A stretch of DNA of 64,000 nucleotides from DASVNK01 sp964478815 (GTDB lineage Bacteria; Verrucomicrobiota; Verrucomicrobiia; Limisphaerales; SXQI01), in contig CAYZKY010000005.1 in assembly GCA_964478815.1 (NCBI GenBank), forward strand, positions 17,870-81,869, read 5' to 3'. Below, one piece after another: positions 16,490 through 27,000 of this stretch. The notes under the pieces were generated by a model. That model was given only the letters and a program-made list of their open reading frames with translations, had not been told where the DNA came from and searched no databases. Position numbers and translations under genes: made by a program. Position 1 is the first letter of the stretch; every line of letters starts with the position of its first letter.

Positions 16490-19400
16490 TTAGAAATCGC
16501 GGTGAAAGTTTGGGTCTTCCAGGGATCGTGCGTCTTCGGCGGTCTTGCGGAAGCAAGCGAGCCGCCCGCATGGCACATCCAGGGATGTGTAGGTGCGATT
16601 TCTTCGCACGAAATCGATGGCGCGCGCCACACCGGGCGCGAGACAATCATCGAATACGAGCACCCCGTTCTCGGCCAGCAGGCGATCGCAGTAAAAGAAG
16701 TCGAGCAGCGTGTAGTCGAACATGTGCAGGCCATCGATAAAAATGAATTGAAACGGTGCGGTCCCAAGCAACTTCGGCAACGCCACGTAGTCCGGTTCTC
16801 CCATAAAGTGAACGATCCTTTCCAGTCCCGCCCGGCGAACATTGTCCAGCCCGATAGAGAGAAACTCTGCCTGCTGGCACGGATCGATCACGACGTGTTC
16901 GCCCTCGCCGCGATCAAGATGCGCCTGCGCGATGAACAGAGTCGATAATCCATAGGCCATTCCGACCTCCAGGGTCCGCACAGCCTTTTCTTGTTGAACC
17001 ATTTCGTAAAGAAAACGACCGGCCTCGGCCGAGATGGTCCACGGAAATACTTCCCGTCTGACACCCGTTGCCGAGGCGACTTCTCCGAGGCGATAGATCT
17101 GTCCCGCGTGCAACGGTTGGAATCGTGGGTGAAGCTGTTTTGAATTAAATTTCTCGAACCATAGTCCGCCGATCTTTTGCTTGAGAGCGTGAGCATGATC
17201 CGGTTTCAACCGGATGAGCCCCTGCAGAAAGAGCACGGTGGGATCGGCCGCACCGGCCATAAGCCGTTCCAGATTCGCCCGGGAAAGTGTAACGCGGGGG
17301 AGACTCACATCTCCGCTCGACACCTCCATGTGGTGCTGGCCATCACTGGTGCGAATCCGCACGGACGGCGTTTTGCCTTCCGTTCGGAGCAAAAAGTCGA
17401 GTGCGGCCGTTGGATAGCGGCTGCTCAAATCGCTGGCCAACTGCTTGGCAACCGCATCAAATGTGACCCTCGAATTGCTTTGGCTCAGCAGGCGGTCCGC
17501 GTCGTCGACACTCAGAGTCCCCGCGGCCACGCGTTCCAGGACGCTTTCGAGGTTCGGTGTTTCGTCGGTGGCCAACTCCTTCAAACATAAATCACTGACC
17601 CGGAGCAAAATCCGGCCGGAGCTCTCCGTCAACCAGCCATCGAACCGGCTCACGCCATTCCAGCCCGATTCGGTGCTCTTGCGCAGATAGGCGTAGCAAA
17701 TAGGTAAAAGTGGTGCCAGGGACTCGATCCGTCCGATGACGAAGGGCAGTCGTATGGCTCCGGAATCATCGCCAACAAACGCCGAAGCGAGCTGAAACAG
17801 GGTATCGAGGAGCGTGGGATGGAATACGAAATCCGAAGTCTCGGCGTCGAATCCAGCGGGCAAAGCGATCTTCGCGATGGCTTCATTATCCGTGTGGCGA
17901 ATCTCCCGTGCGGTTTGGAAGCGCGGGCCGTATCCGATGCCTCGGTGGGCAAAACGACGATAGAAATCCGCTGCCTCGATAGCCTTTGTGCATCGCGTCT
18001 GGATGGTTTCCAACGGCAGGCATTCTGCCTCGCCAGAAATTGCGACGCCACCAACCGCGGTCCCTTCTGCGTGCAAAGTTTCTCCGGATACGCTTCTTGA
18101 ATGGATTTCGAACCGCCACGAATTTACGCCTGAATGGATGGCGCTGACGACTTCAACGCCGCTCGCACCGGCCTCGCATGGTTGGAGGAATGCGATTTGG
18201 TCCAGGCGCCGCACTGGCGTTCCATGTGCCGCTTCCGCGCCCGCTCGCGCTAGTTCGCACATCATGCTGGCGGAAAGGAGCGGTCGATCACCCACGCGAT
18301 GGTCGGCGAAAAATGGGTCGCTGATTGTAAGTCGCGAGAGAACCTCTACCGCGCTATCGGCAATCCGCATCCGATCGTTGTATGGGTGGCCGGTGCGGGT
18401 CTGAGATCGCGAATGGGGCAGGGGATAGTGTTTCCGCGAAAAGCTGCGCGGCGGCAACGGCGCGCGTCTCTGTTTCCCGGAAGAGCCTTTCAGCGGACCA
18501 ATGAATTCCTCAAGCACCAGGTGAGCGTTCGCGCCTCCCAAACCAAATGCGTGAACGGCTCCGCGCCTCGGATGCGGGCGTTCATTCGCGGGCGATGGGC
18601 TCCACGTCTCCGTCTCGGTGGTGAAATAGAATGGACTGCCCTGGAGGTCGAGGTCGTCTGCCGCGGATCGATGATGAAGCATCGCCGGCCAGGCCGAATG
18701 CTTAAGCGCCAGCAGCATCTTGATCACTCCGGCGATCCCCCCGGCCGCATCGAGAGCGCCGATGCTGCTCTTGATGGTTCCGATGCCGCACGAGCGCGCG
18801 GGCAAAGCTGCCGCCAGCCGCTTAAAGGTGCGCCGGAACGCGGTGAACTCGATAAAATCGCCGGTCTTCGAAGCCGCGCCGTGGGCTTCGATATAGCGAA
18901 TGGTCGCCGGATCGACTTCGCTTCGCCGATACGTGTCGACCAGCAGCTCCGATTGTCCGGAAAGGCTCGGCGTTGCCAGCGCGCCTTCGCGGCGGCCATT
19001 GTGGCTGACTCCGGAGGCGCGGACTACCGCGTAGATGTGATCCCCGTCTGTGATTGCCCGGCGAAGCGGCTTGAGCAAAACCGCGCCCACTCCTTCACCG
19101 CGCACCAATCCATTCGCGTCCTTGTCGAAAGGACGGCAGACGCCGTCGGGCGAGAGCATCTCCACCGAGCCCAGCCACTCGGTGCTGACCGGAGAAAGCA
19201 GCAAACTCACACCGCCTGCGATCGCGGCGTCGCACTCGCCGGAACGAATCGACAGGATGGCTCGGTGTATCGCCACGAGTGAGCTTGAGCAGGCCGTATC
19301 GATGACTTCGCTTGGGCCGCGCAAATCGAGCAGATGCGAAACGCGATTAGCGACCATGACGCTCAGCCGCCCCAGTAAATGTTCGGAGTCCACCGCCGCC

Positions 19401-21055
19401 ACATGCGCGCCAACGCGCTGCCCGTATTCCGGAGAGTACATCGCGGCGAAGACTCCGATCCGCTGTCCGGCCAGCTCGGCAGGTGCGTACCTCGCATCTT
19501 CCAGCACGGTCCAAGCGGTCTCGAGGAAGAGTCTCTGGTGAGGATCCATGAGCGCCGCCTCGCGTTCGGAGATTCCAAAGAAGCTCGCATCGAAGCCCTC
19601 GATATCTTTCAGGAAAGCTCCTCGAAATTGGGGTAAAGCCGCCCCACTGCACCGGGATGCTGGCCAGTCGCTGATGGCGTCACGCCCGGCCATCAGATTC
19701 TCCCAAAGTGCCTCGGGATTATCTGCACCGGGAAATCTTCCGCTCATGCCGACGATGGCAATGATGTCTTCCTGCGCGCGCCCGAGAGATGCGGGAGAAC
19801 GGGAATCTGCCTCGGGGGTTTCCCAGCCAGGATTAACAATTCGCGTGGGCGCAGCGCTCAGTTCGTGCCGCTCCTTCAACGCCTTGAGATGCACCAAATT
19901 CTCCAGCACCGAGTCGGCATCGACTCCAAAATCGAGCTGGCAGGCGATCTCATTGACGCCCGCTTCGCACGCCTTCTCAAGAATTGGTTCGCAACCGCTC
20001 GGTGTTCCAAAGAGCGCGCCCGTCCGGAAGTACCGTTCGTAGGCGAATCCGGCCATGCGATCAAGCTGAGCTTCGTCCCATTGCGCGCTTTGGCCCTGTT
20101 TCTGCACATCGATCGAGCTGCGAATATACCGGAGAAACGGCTCCCGCACCTTCGCCTGAACTTGATCGAGCGTTGAAGAGAGAAACGTGTGAAGCATGAG
20201 CGTGACAGTCCCATCGTCAAAATGCTGTGAGGCCAAACGCTGGCGTCGATACTCGCCGATCTTCGGGCCCAGCTCTTCCAGTGAGGAACTGAAGAGCATC
20301 GTCAGGACGTTGCATCCCAGGCGGCCCGCCTCGGCAAATGTTGCGGGATTGGTCGCTGCAGTGAACCAAACGGGCAACTCCGGCTGGCATGGCCTCGGAT
20401 AGGTGCGAATTTCGCACGCTTCGTTGCGTCCGTTGTTCCGTTGGATCGATTCACCACGCCAGAGTCGGCGCACTTCCTCGACCCGTTGGGAAAGGACACG
20501 CTTGTGCTCTTTAAACGTATCCGGGGAAAGCACGAAATCATTCGGATTCCATCCGCTGGCGAAGGAAACATCGACGCGCCCTCCAGAGAGATGGTCGATC
20601 ATGGCCCAGGCCTCGACGACGCGAATCGGATCTTCCAGCGGCAAAACTACGCTGCCGGCCCGCAGCCGGATGTGCTTCGTTAGACCCGCCAAGTGCGCGC
20701 AAAGTACTGCGGGATTCGGATAAATGGCCCCAAACGGATGAAAGTGGCGTTCGGGCACCCAGATGGCGTTGAAGCCGTTTTCGTCGCCGAACTTGGCGCA
20801 CTCGCGCACGAGCCGATACGGATCGTTGGTGGAGCCCTGACTCTCTTCGGAAAAGAAGAGCAGGCTGAATTTAAGCGGTTTCGGGTCCGCCTTGCGCGGG
20901 GGGCGTGTTTCGCTCCCGGCGTTGGCAGGCTTCAGGGAAACATGAGTCTTGCCATTCTGCTTGGGTGCCGGCGAAGGCGGCCCGTTTCGCTTAAGCCGCT
21001 CGACGAGCTCGCGCTTCTTGTCCAGCGGCAGGTTGATGAGTTCCGCGGTATTCAT
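16490..21055 (-). CDS. Gene D: LLM-KS0-DH-SCP2-methyltransferase mosaic protein without carrier domain
   Basis: 1521 residues, ATGA overlap with gene C and a good ribosome binding site. Residues 60-400 are an FMN-dependent luciferase-like monooxygenase (VPERHFHPFG, GWNPNDFVLSPD), a paralogue of the one in gene F. KS (about 425-855) keeps Cys589, but EAHGTGT reads EAHGAAS and the second active-site His (GHLE) is Ala (SSIGALD), so it should not elongate. The DH (about 895-1160) has His919, GYGPRF and HPTLLDTLFQ, but HxxxGxxxxP is altered (Gly to Asp, Pro to Ser). Residues about 1175-1290 look like an SCP2-type lipid-binding domain (VTLSRANLERLMAG, FLQGLIRLK). The last 190 residues are a class I SAM-dependent methyltransferase (EVGMAYGLSTLFIA near 1363, FIFIDGLH, VLVFDD), more like stand-alone O-methyltransferases than PKS C-methyltransferases. 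No ACP is present, so it must act on carriers of neighbours. I know no identical architecture; the SCP2 call is the least certain part. Confidence 0.93.
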   Translation of the reverse strand: MNTAELINLPLDKKRELVERLKRNGPPSPAPKQNGKTHVSLKPANAGSETRPPRKADPKPLKFSLLFFSEESQGSTNDPYRLVRECAKFGDENGFNAIWVPERHFHPFGAIYPNPAVLCAHLAGLTKHIRLRAGSVVLPLEDPIRVVEAWAMIDHLSGGRVDVSFASGWNPNDFVLSPDTFKEHKRVLSQRVEEVRRLWRGESIQRNNGRNEACEIRTYPRPCQPELPVWFTAATNPATFAEAGRLGCNVLTMLFSSSLEELGPKIGEYRRQRLASQHFDDGTVTLMLHTFLSSTLDQVQAKVREPFLRYIRSSIDVQKQGQSAQWDEAQLDRMAGFAYERYFRTGALFGTPSGCEPILEKACEAGVNEIACQLDFGVDADSVLENLVHLKALKERHELSAAPTRIVNPGWETPEADSRSPASLGRAQEDIIAIVGMSGRFPGADNPEALWENLMAGRDAISDWPASRCSGAALPQFRGAFLKDIEGFDASFFGISEREAALMDPHQRLFLETAWTVLEDARYAPAELAGQRIGVFAAMYSPEYGQRVGAHVAAVDSEHLLGRLSVMVANRVSHLLDLRGPSEVIDTACSSSLVAIHRAILSIRSGECDAAIAGGVSLLLSPVSTEWLGSVEMLSPDGVCRPFDKDANGLVRGEGVGAVLLKPLRRAITDGDHIYAVVRASGVSHNGRREGALATPSLSGQSELLVDTYRRSEVDPATIRYIEAHGAASKTGDFIEFTAFRRTFKRLAAALPARSCGIGTIKSSIGALDAAGGIAGVIKMLLALKHSAWPAMLHHRSAADDLDLQGSPFYFTTETETWSPSPANERPHPRRGAVHAFGLGGANAHLVLEEFIGPLKGSSGKQRRAPLPPRSFSRKHYPLPHSRSQTRTGHPYNDRMRIADSAVEVLSRLTISDPFFADHRVGDRPLLSASMMCELARAGAEAAHGTPVRRLDQIAFLQPCEAGASGVEVVSAIHSGVNSWRFEIHSRSVSGETLHAEGTAVGGVAISGEAECLPLETIQTRCTKAIEAADFYRRFAHRGIGYGPRFQTAREIRHTDNEAIAKIALPAGFDAETSDFVFHPTLLDTLFQLASAFVGDDSGAIRLPFVIGRIESLAPLLPICYAYLRKSTESGWNGVSRFDGWLTESSGRILLRVSDLCLKELATDETPNLESVLERVAAGTLSVDDADRLLSQSNSRVTFDAVAKQLASDLSSRYPTAALDFLLRTEGKTPSVRIRTSDGQHHMEVSSGDVSLPRVTLSRANLERLMAGAADPTVLFLQGLIRLKPDHAHALKQKIGGLWFEKFNSKQLHPRFQPLHAGQIYRLGEVASATGVRREVFPWTISAEAGRFLYEMVQQEKAVRTLEVGMAYGLSTLFIAQAHLDRGEGEHVVIDPCQQAEFLSIGLDNVRRAGLERIVHFMGEPDYVALPKLLGTAPFQFIFIDGLHMFDYTLLDFFYCDRLLAENGVLVFDDCLAPGVARAIDFVRRNRTYTSLDVPCGRLACFRKTAEDARSLEDPNFHRDF

Positions 21056-24000
21056 TGGCCCTTCCTCCCGCGCCGCTGCTGTGCCAGCGCTTCTGCCATC
21101 GCCTCCACGTTGGCCGAATCCCAGAACAGCTTGGGATTGACCTCGACCCCGAGCTGCTTCTGTAAGTCATCCGCGAGCTTCACCGCATTGATCGAATCCA
21201 GCCCGAAATCGGTCAGCGGCTTTCGGCGATCCGCCGGGGACAGCGTCAGCTTCAAGCGGTTTTTTAAAGCGGATTCGATGGCATCCATCACTGACGACTC
21301 GGCAGCATGGCCGTTGGGCGGTGCCGCGGGCACGAACGCTTCGGCCAGTCTCAGTTCCTCCGGGGTTGCTTGGTCGGCCCACTGCGTGAGAAATGCGTCG
21401 AGCTCTGACTCGCTCAACGCGGCCTCGGTTTGGCTAAATGCGTGGAGCACTGGCGGCGACGCTGGCTTGGCGTCTTCAGTTCTGTCTGAAGCCACGTCGT
21501 TCCGAATTCCCAACAGCGCGCGAATCCGCCCTGGATCGCCATCGATGACGAGGTGGAAATTCTCAGAGCTGCGCAGACTACGTTGCAGCGCGAGCCATCC
21601 CTTTCGCAACGACAATGGCTCTATGCCCATGCTCTTTAAAAAATCGCGCGAGGCAAAATGGCCGGCCTTCTCCCACTGGCTCCAACCGATGCTGATGGAA
21701 CGGCCCGAGCGAAGTCCCTTTGCCCGAAGCTGGTCGCGCGTCTCTGCAAATGCATCCTGGAAACGGCACGCGGCTCCATAGTCGGTTTGTCCGGCGTTGC
21801 CGGTGAGCGCGACGGCCGAGGAGAACGACACGAAAAAGTCGAGCGGATCGTTGCGCGTCGCCCAATCGAGCGCCAACGTTCCGTCCACCTTGGGCGCCAG
21901 AACGCGGCGAAAGTTGTCGACGGTCTTGCGAAAGACCAGTGCATCCTCGACCACGCAAGCCAGGTGCAACACGCCTTGAATCGGGCCGAATCGCTCTCGG
22001 GCCTTACTTAGCGCAGACTCGAGTTCATTTGCCCGGCTGATGTCCGCAGCGAGATATAGTACGCCTTGTTCGCCCAATTGAGCGAGTTTCTCCTGGCGTT
22101 GCGCGTCCAACGGACTTCTTCCGAGGAGGATCACCCGGGCCAAAAACTCCTCCCCCAGGTAGCGGGCAAATTCGATCCCAAGTTCGCCCAGCCCGCCCGT
22201 CAGCAAATAGACACCGCCCCTGCGAATCTCAGGTGATGAATCTAAATCCCCTGAGGGGCTCGTAACCACCCGTCGCAGAGATCGGTTCCCTCCGGCACGC
22301 CGTACCTCGATTCCGTCATCCGGCTGGTTCAATTCGCTCCAGAGCAACGTGTCGAGTTCAGCTTGGCTCGGTGCTGGTTCGCCGATGGCGAGCGTGCGAA
22401 TGCGATGGTGCGGACGTTCCCGCCGAGCCGATGCCGCGAAACCGCCCATCGCCACATCGATTGGATGGGTGCCGCCTTCTTGGCTCCGCGAGACGGCAAG
22501 GAGGTTGATGGAATCCGAATAGAAATGGGATTGCAGAGCCTTGGTCAGTAGAAATAGTGGGAGTACGCTCTGTTCCGTTCGTTTAGCGGCCTCAAGCCCA
22601 GCACACTGGTCCGGCCCGTTCATCGGCGAGCGATACGGCCAAAGCATCAGCACGTCCGTCGGAGAAGTTCCCGCTGCGGCGAGCTTGCGCATCACGTCAT
22701 CGTAGTCCGCTTCGCACCCTGGTCGAACGCTCAAGCTAGCGTCGCATCCCGCAGGATCGGAACTGCTCGCCACGATGCGAGTTATCTGCAACTGCTCGCC
22801 CTCGCCAGCCAGTGCTGTGGCCCAACTCGTGCCGATGGCATCGGTCGTGTCGAAGACGAGTATGTGGCGCTGAGTCGAACTGTTCGAAGGAACCGTCTGA
22901 GTGGCCGGCGAGTGTTCCCAACGCGTGGCGTAGAACAGTTCATCGGCGATTCGTTCTGTCGGCTCCCGCGGCGAAACCGGCTTCGCTATCCAATAGCGCT
23001 GCCGAGCGAAGGGTGTTGCGGGCAATGGCAAGCGAACTGGCCGCACCTTTTCACCATGCAATTTGGCCCATTCGATTCGGTGGCCCGCCAGCCAGCACGC
23101 CGCCAGCTTATCCAGCCTGCGATTGCGGCACAGGTTCTCGATGTAAGATACCTCCTCGGGGCCGGTCTCTACATTCGGCTCCGTCGGGTCGAGCCGCGTC
23201 CAAATGTCGTTCGCGAAGTCGTCCGCTGCGAATCGAGCCAATTTGTCGGAGCATTCGGTGGTATCCCTGGCACAAAACGCCAGCCGCACCGGCATCGATT
23301 CACGCCCATCTTGCAGGGTCCACGCGATTCGATCCACGGGCAGATGGTTCTGACCGCTCAGCGCCTCGCGCAACGTTTCGGCTGCTTCTTTTAATTGCTG
23401 TTCTGTTAGCGCCGAAAGCACGACCAATTCCTGCGGGTGGCGAGGTGTGACCGGCCTGGTCTCTTGGAATTCTTCAATGATCAAATGCGCATTGGCGCCG
23501 CCGGCTCCAAATGAGCTGACTCCTGCAGTGCGTCGGTCTGCCTGGCCATTGCCAGTCGGACTCGCCCAAACTGCCAGCGCACGCTGCAATCGAAATGGAG
23601 TCTCCTCGAATCGGATATTCGGGTTGACCGTCTCGGAATGCAGCGACGGCGCCAACTGTCGATGCTTCATCTGCAGCAGCACCTTGATCGTCGCGGCGAT
23701 GCCGGCCGCCGCTTCAAGATGGCCGATATTCGACTTGGCCGATCCAAGCGCGCAAAACCCTCGCTCCGGCGTGAATTCTGCAAATGCCTTGGTCAAGCCG
23801 GTGACTTCAATAGGATCGCCCAGCGAAGTGCCCGTCCCGTGGGCCTCCAGGTAACCGATCGATTCTGGAGCCACGCCCGAGCGCTCGATCACATCCGCGA
23901 TCAAATTCGCCTGCGCACGCGGATTGGGCACGCTATACCCGTTCGTCTTCCCGCCATGATTCACACCCGTGGCCTTGATCACACCGTAAATGTGATCGCC

Positions 24001-27000
24001 ATCGCGAACGGCTTGAGAGAGCGGTTTTAGCAACACGGCCCCGACCCCTTCCCCCGGCACGTAACCGTCGCCGCCCGCACCAAAGCTGCGGCACTTGCCG
24101 TCGGTGGAGGCGAACTTCATCTGGCACAGTTGGCGATACTTGTTCGGGTGGAGGGAGAGGTTCACGCCCCCCGCCAGCGCGGTTCGGCATTGACCCCGAT
24201 GCAGGCTCTCGCAGGCGAGGTGAATGGCCGTCAACGATGAAGAGCAGGCCGAGTCGATCGCCAGACTTGGGCCTTGAAAATCGAAAGTGTAGGAAACGCG
24301 GTTTGCGATGGACCAATACGCCGACCAAGGCAGCGGCGATTCGGCAAAGGACTCGGCTCCACCATACAACTGATAATCCCCCCACATTACTCCCACGAAT
24401 ACTCCGATATCCTTGCCGCGAGTCGATGCACTGGCCTGTCGCAAGGATTCGGGGGTGTACCCGGCATCCGCCATCGTTAAATACGCAATCTCCAGGAAAT
24501 GACGCTCCTGTGGATCCATCAGTTCCGCTTCCTGCGGTGAGATCTTGAAAAAGAGAGGATCGAACTGATCGAAATCGTCGATGAACGCCCCCCATCGCGT
24601 GTAACATTTTCCTTCCTGTTTCGGATCAGGATCGAACCAGCGCGATTGGTCCCAACGCTCCGCCGGAATCTCCGAAGTGCAATCTCGGCCTGCGCGCAAG
24701 TTCTCCCAGAACTCATTCACGTTCCGCGCTTTCGGAAACCGTCCCGCCATCCCAATAATCGCGATGTCCTCGTCCTTCACCCGCGACGGCCCGTCGATTG
24801 CGTTCGCACCGGCAAATTCATTCCGTTCTGGAGTGGCCACTTGGCGCGGGACGGAAACCGGAGCGCCCTTCAAACGGCTATCGATGTCAGGCAACCGTGC
24901 CCTCAGCGTCGACGGGTGGTGTTCGATAAAATGAGCCGCCAGCTCGCGAAGATTCTTACACTCAAAAAAGATCGTCTTTGAGATTGGCCCGAAGGTCTTC
25001 TCAAGCAGAATATTGAACTCGTTCACCATGATCGAGTCGATCCCGAATTTCTCAAACGGGTCGGTCGGTCGGATCGTGCGTGGTTCGATGCGCAACTCCT
25101 TGGCCAGGATTTGGCGCAGGAATTCCTCGGCGTGGGTCTGAAATTCGGGCATGGCGATTGTGCCCGCCGACGTCGTCGCAGGCACTGCCGGAACTTCATT
25201 TGACAATGCTTTGACTCCGAATCCTCGCAACGCCAGCAGACCTCGCCCGGCTTCGTCGCCAATCGAAAGATCGAACTTGAACCGATTTTCCGTTTGCTCG
25301 GTAAGTCGCGTGTGAACCGTCAGCCGCGACGGCAGCCGATTAACCGGGAATTCCAGCGATTCCAACCCATACGGTACGAATGCTCCGCCCCGCGCAGGCA
25401 AGTGTCGCCGCATGAGTGCCATCGCCGATTGCAGCGCGCCATCCAGCAAACCAGGCGGCCAACCGGCGGCTGTGTCTTGGGTCTCGATGTCCGCCAGAAC
25501 CAAGAATGCCACCGCTTCCCGCTCGCTGCACCAGACTTCTTGGACACTACGGAAACTCGGTCCATAAACGATCTCGCGCTCGGCGAATAGGCCATAAAGT
25601 TCGTTTCGACCGAGACGGTTCGGGCACCGCGCCTTAATCGCTTCAAGTGCTAAATCTGCAATGACTGGCGAGCTAGTCCCCGTAGACTGTGCGGTCGCCT
25701 GAAAATGGCAACCCTGAGCGGAGGTAATCGCAATGTCGCCGCCAGAAATCGCGATGTCCAAGGACGCCGCCACATCTGCGGTTTGTGCGTGAAAAGGCTG
25801 AAGCCATACGCAGTTCGTCAAGCGTGAGCCCGGCGCGATAACCTTGCGAGTCCATTCCAGGTAAACCACCGCCGGCAGAATGCGGTCGCCCGCGATGACG
25901 TGGTCCCGCAGATAATCTTCATCGCCAGACAATGGAACGCTTGATTTTCTGGAATCGACGCTCGGTGGCGTCGTTACACCTGACTTGTTCTCGCCCGAGT
26001 CATTCGGAATCCAGTAACGCTCGTCGGCAAATGGGTAGCCCGGCAAAACGATGCGGTTCCGTTTCCTGTCGGAATACAAGCGCTCCCAAGGGACATCCGC
26101 GCCGCGGACATACAAGCCACTTAGGGCTCCTAGGGCCTCACGCTTCGCACCCGGTGTCGTCATCTCCCTCAACGCCCTTGCCACCTGCGCAGAATTCGTA
26201 TCGCTCGGTTCGCTCGATGCGCCCCTGCTTGTCATCCGGCCGAGATCTCCCAATTTCTTCGCGAGTTCCGCAAGATCATCAGCTAGGATGGCCACCCGGT
26301 GCTCGAAATGGTCGCGGCAGCAAGCCAGCGAGTAAGCCACATCGGTCACTTCGGTTGCGGGGTGCGTCTTCAGCCACTCCTGTAATTCTCGGACGCGGGC
26401 CGCCAGCGCCTCCTCGGTCTTGCCGGACACAACCACCACCGCAGGGCCTCTCGATACGGCTGGCGCAGGTCTCCGCGTTGGCGCCTCTTCGATTACAAGG
26501 TGGCAATTGGTTCCACTAAACCCAAATGAACTGATGGCGGCTCGTCGCGGTCGGCTCGCGGAACGCTCCCATGCTCTTAAACTCCGACTCACTTTGAAGG
26601 GAGTCTCTTCCAGCCGAAGCTGGCGATTCTCGGTGGCAAAATTCAGCGAAGGCGGAATGTGTTCATGCTGCAAGCCCAGGAGTACTTTCAGGAGGCTTGC
26701 GATTCCCGCCGCGGTCGCCGCGTGCCCGATGTTGGTTTTGACCGAGCCGATGTCGCAGAACCCCGTTCGCTGCGTCGTTTTTCGGAACGCATTCGCCAGC
26801 GCTTCGATCTCGATTGGGTCGCCGAGTTTCGTGCCGGTGCCATGCGCTTCCACATAGCTGATCGTCGCTGGATCGATGCCCGCCTTTCGATATACCTCCA
26901 GTTCCAGGCTGGTCTGCGAGACCGCGCTGGGGGCCGTAATCCCGTTCGTTCGGCCATCCTGGTTGAGCCCCGAACCCAAAATGACTCCATGAATATTGTC

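Noticed and set aside
20693..21781. Plus-strand open frame of 362 codons spanning the C/D junction
   Set aside because: Crosses two well-supported minus-strand genes and has low-complexity Ser/Ala/Arg composition.
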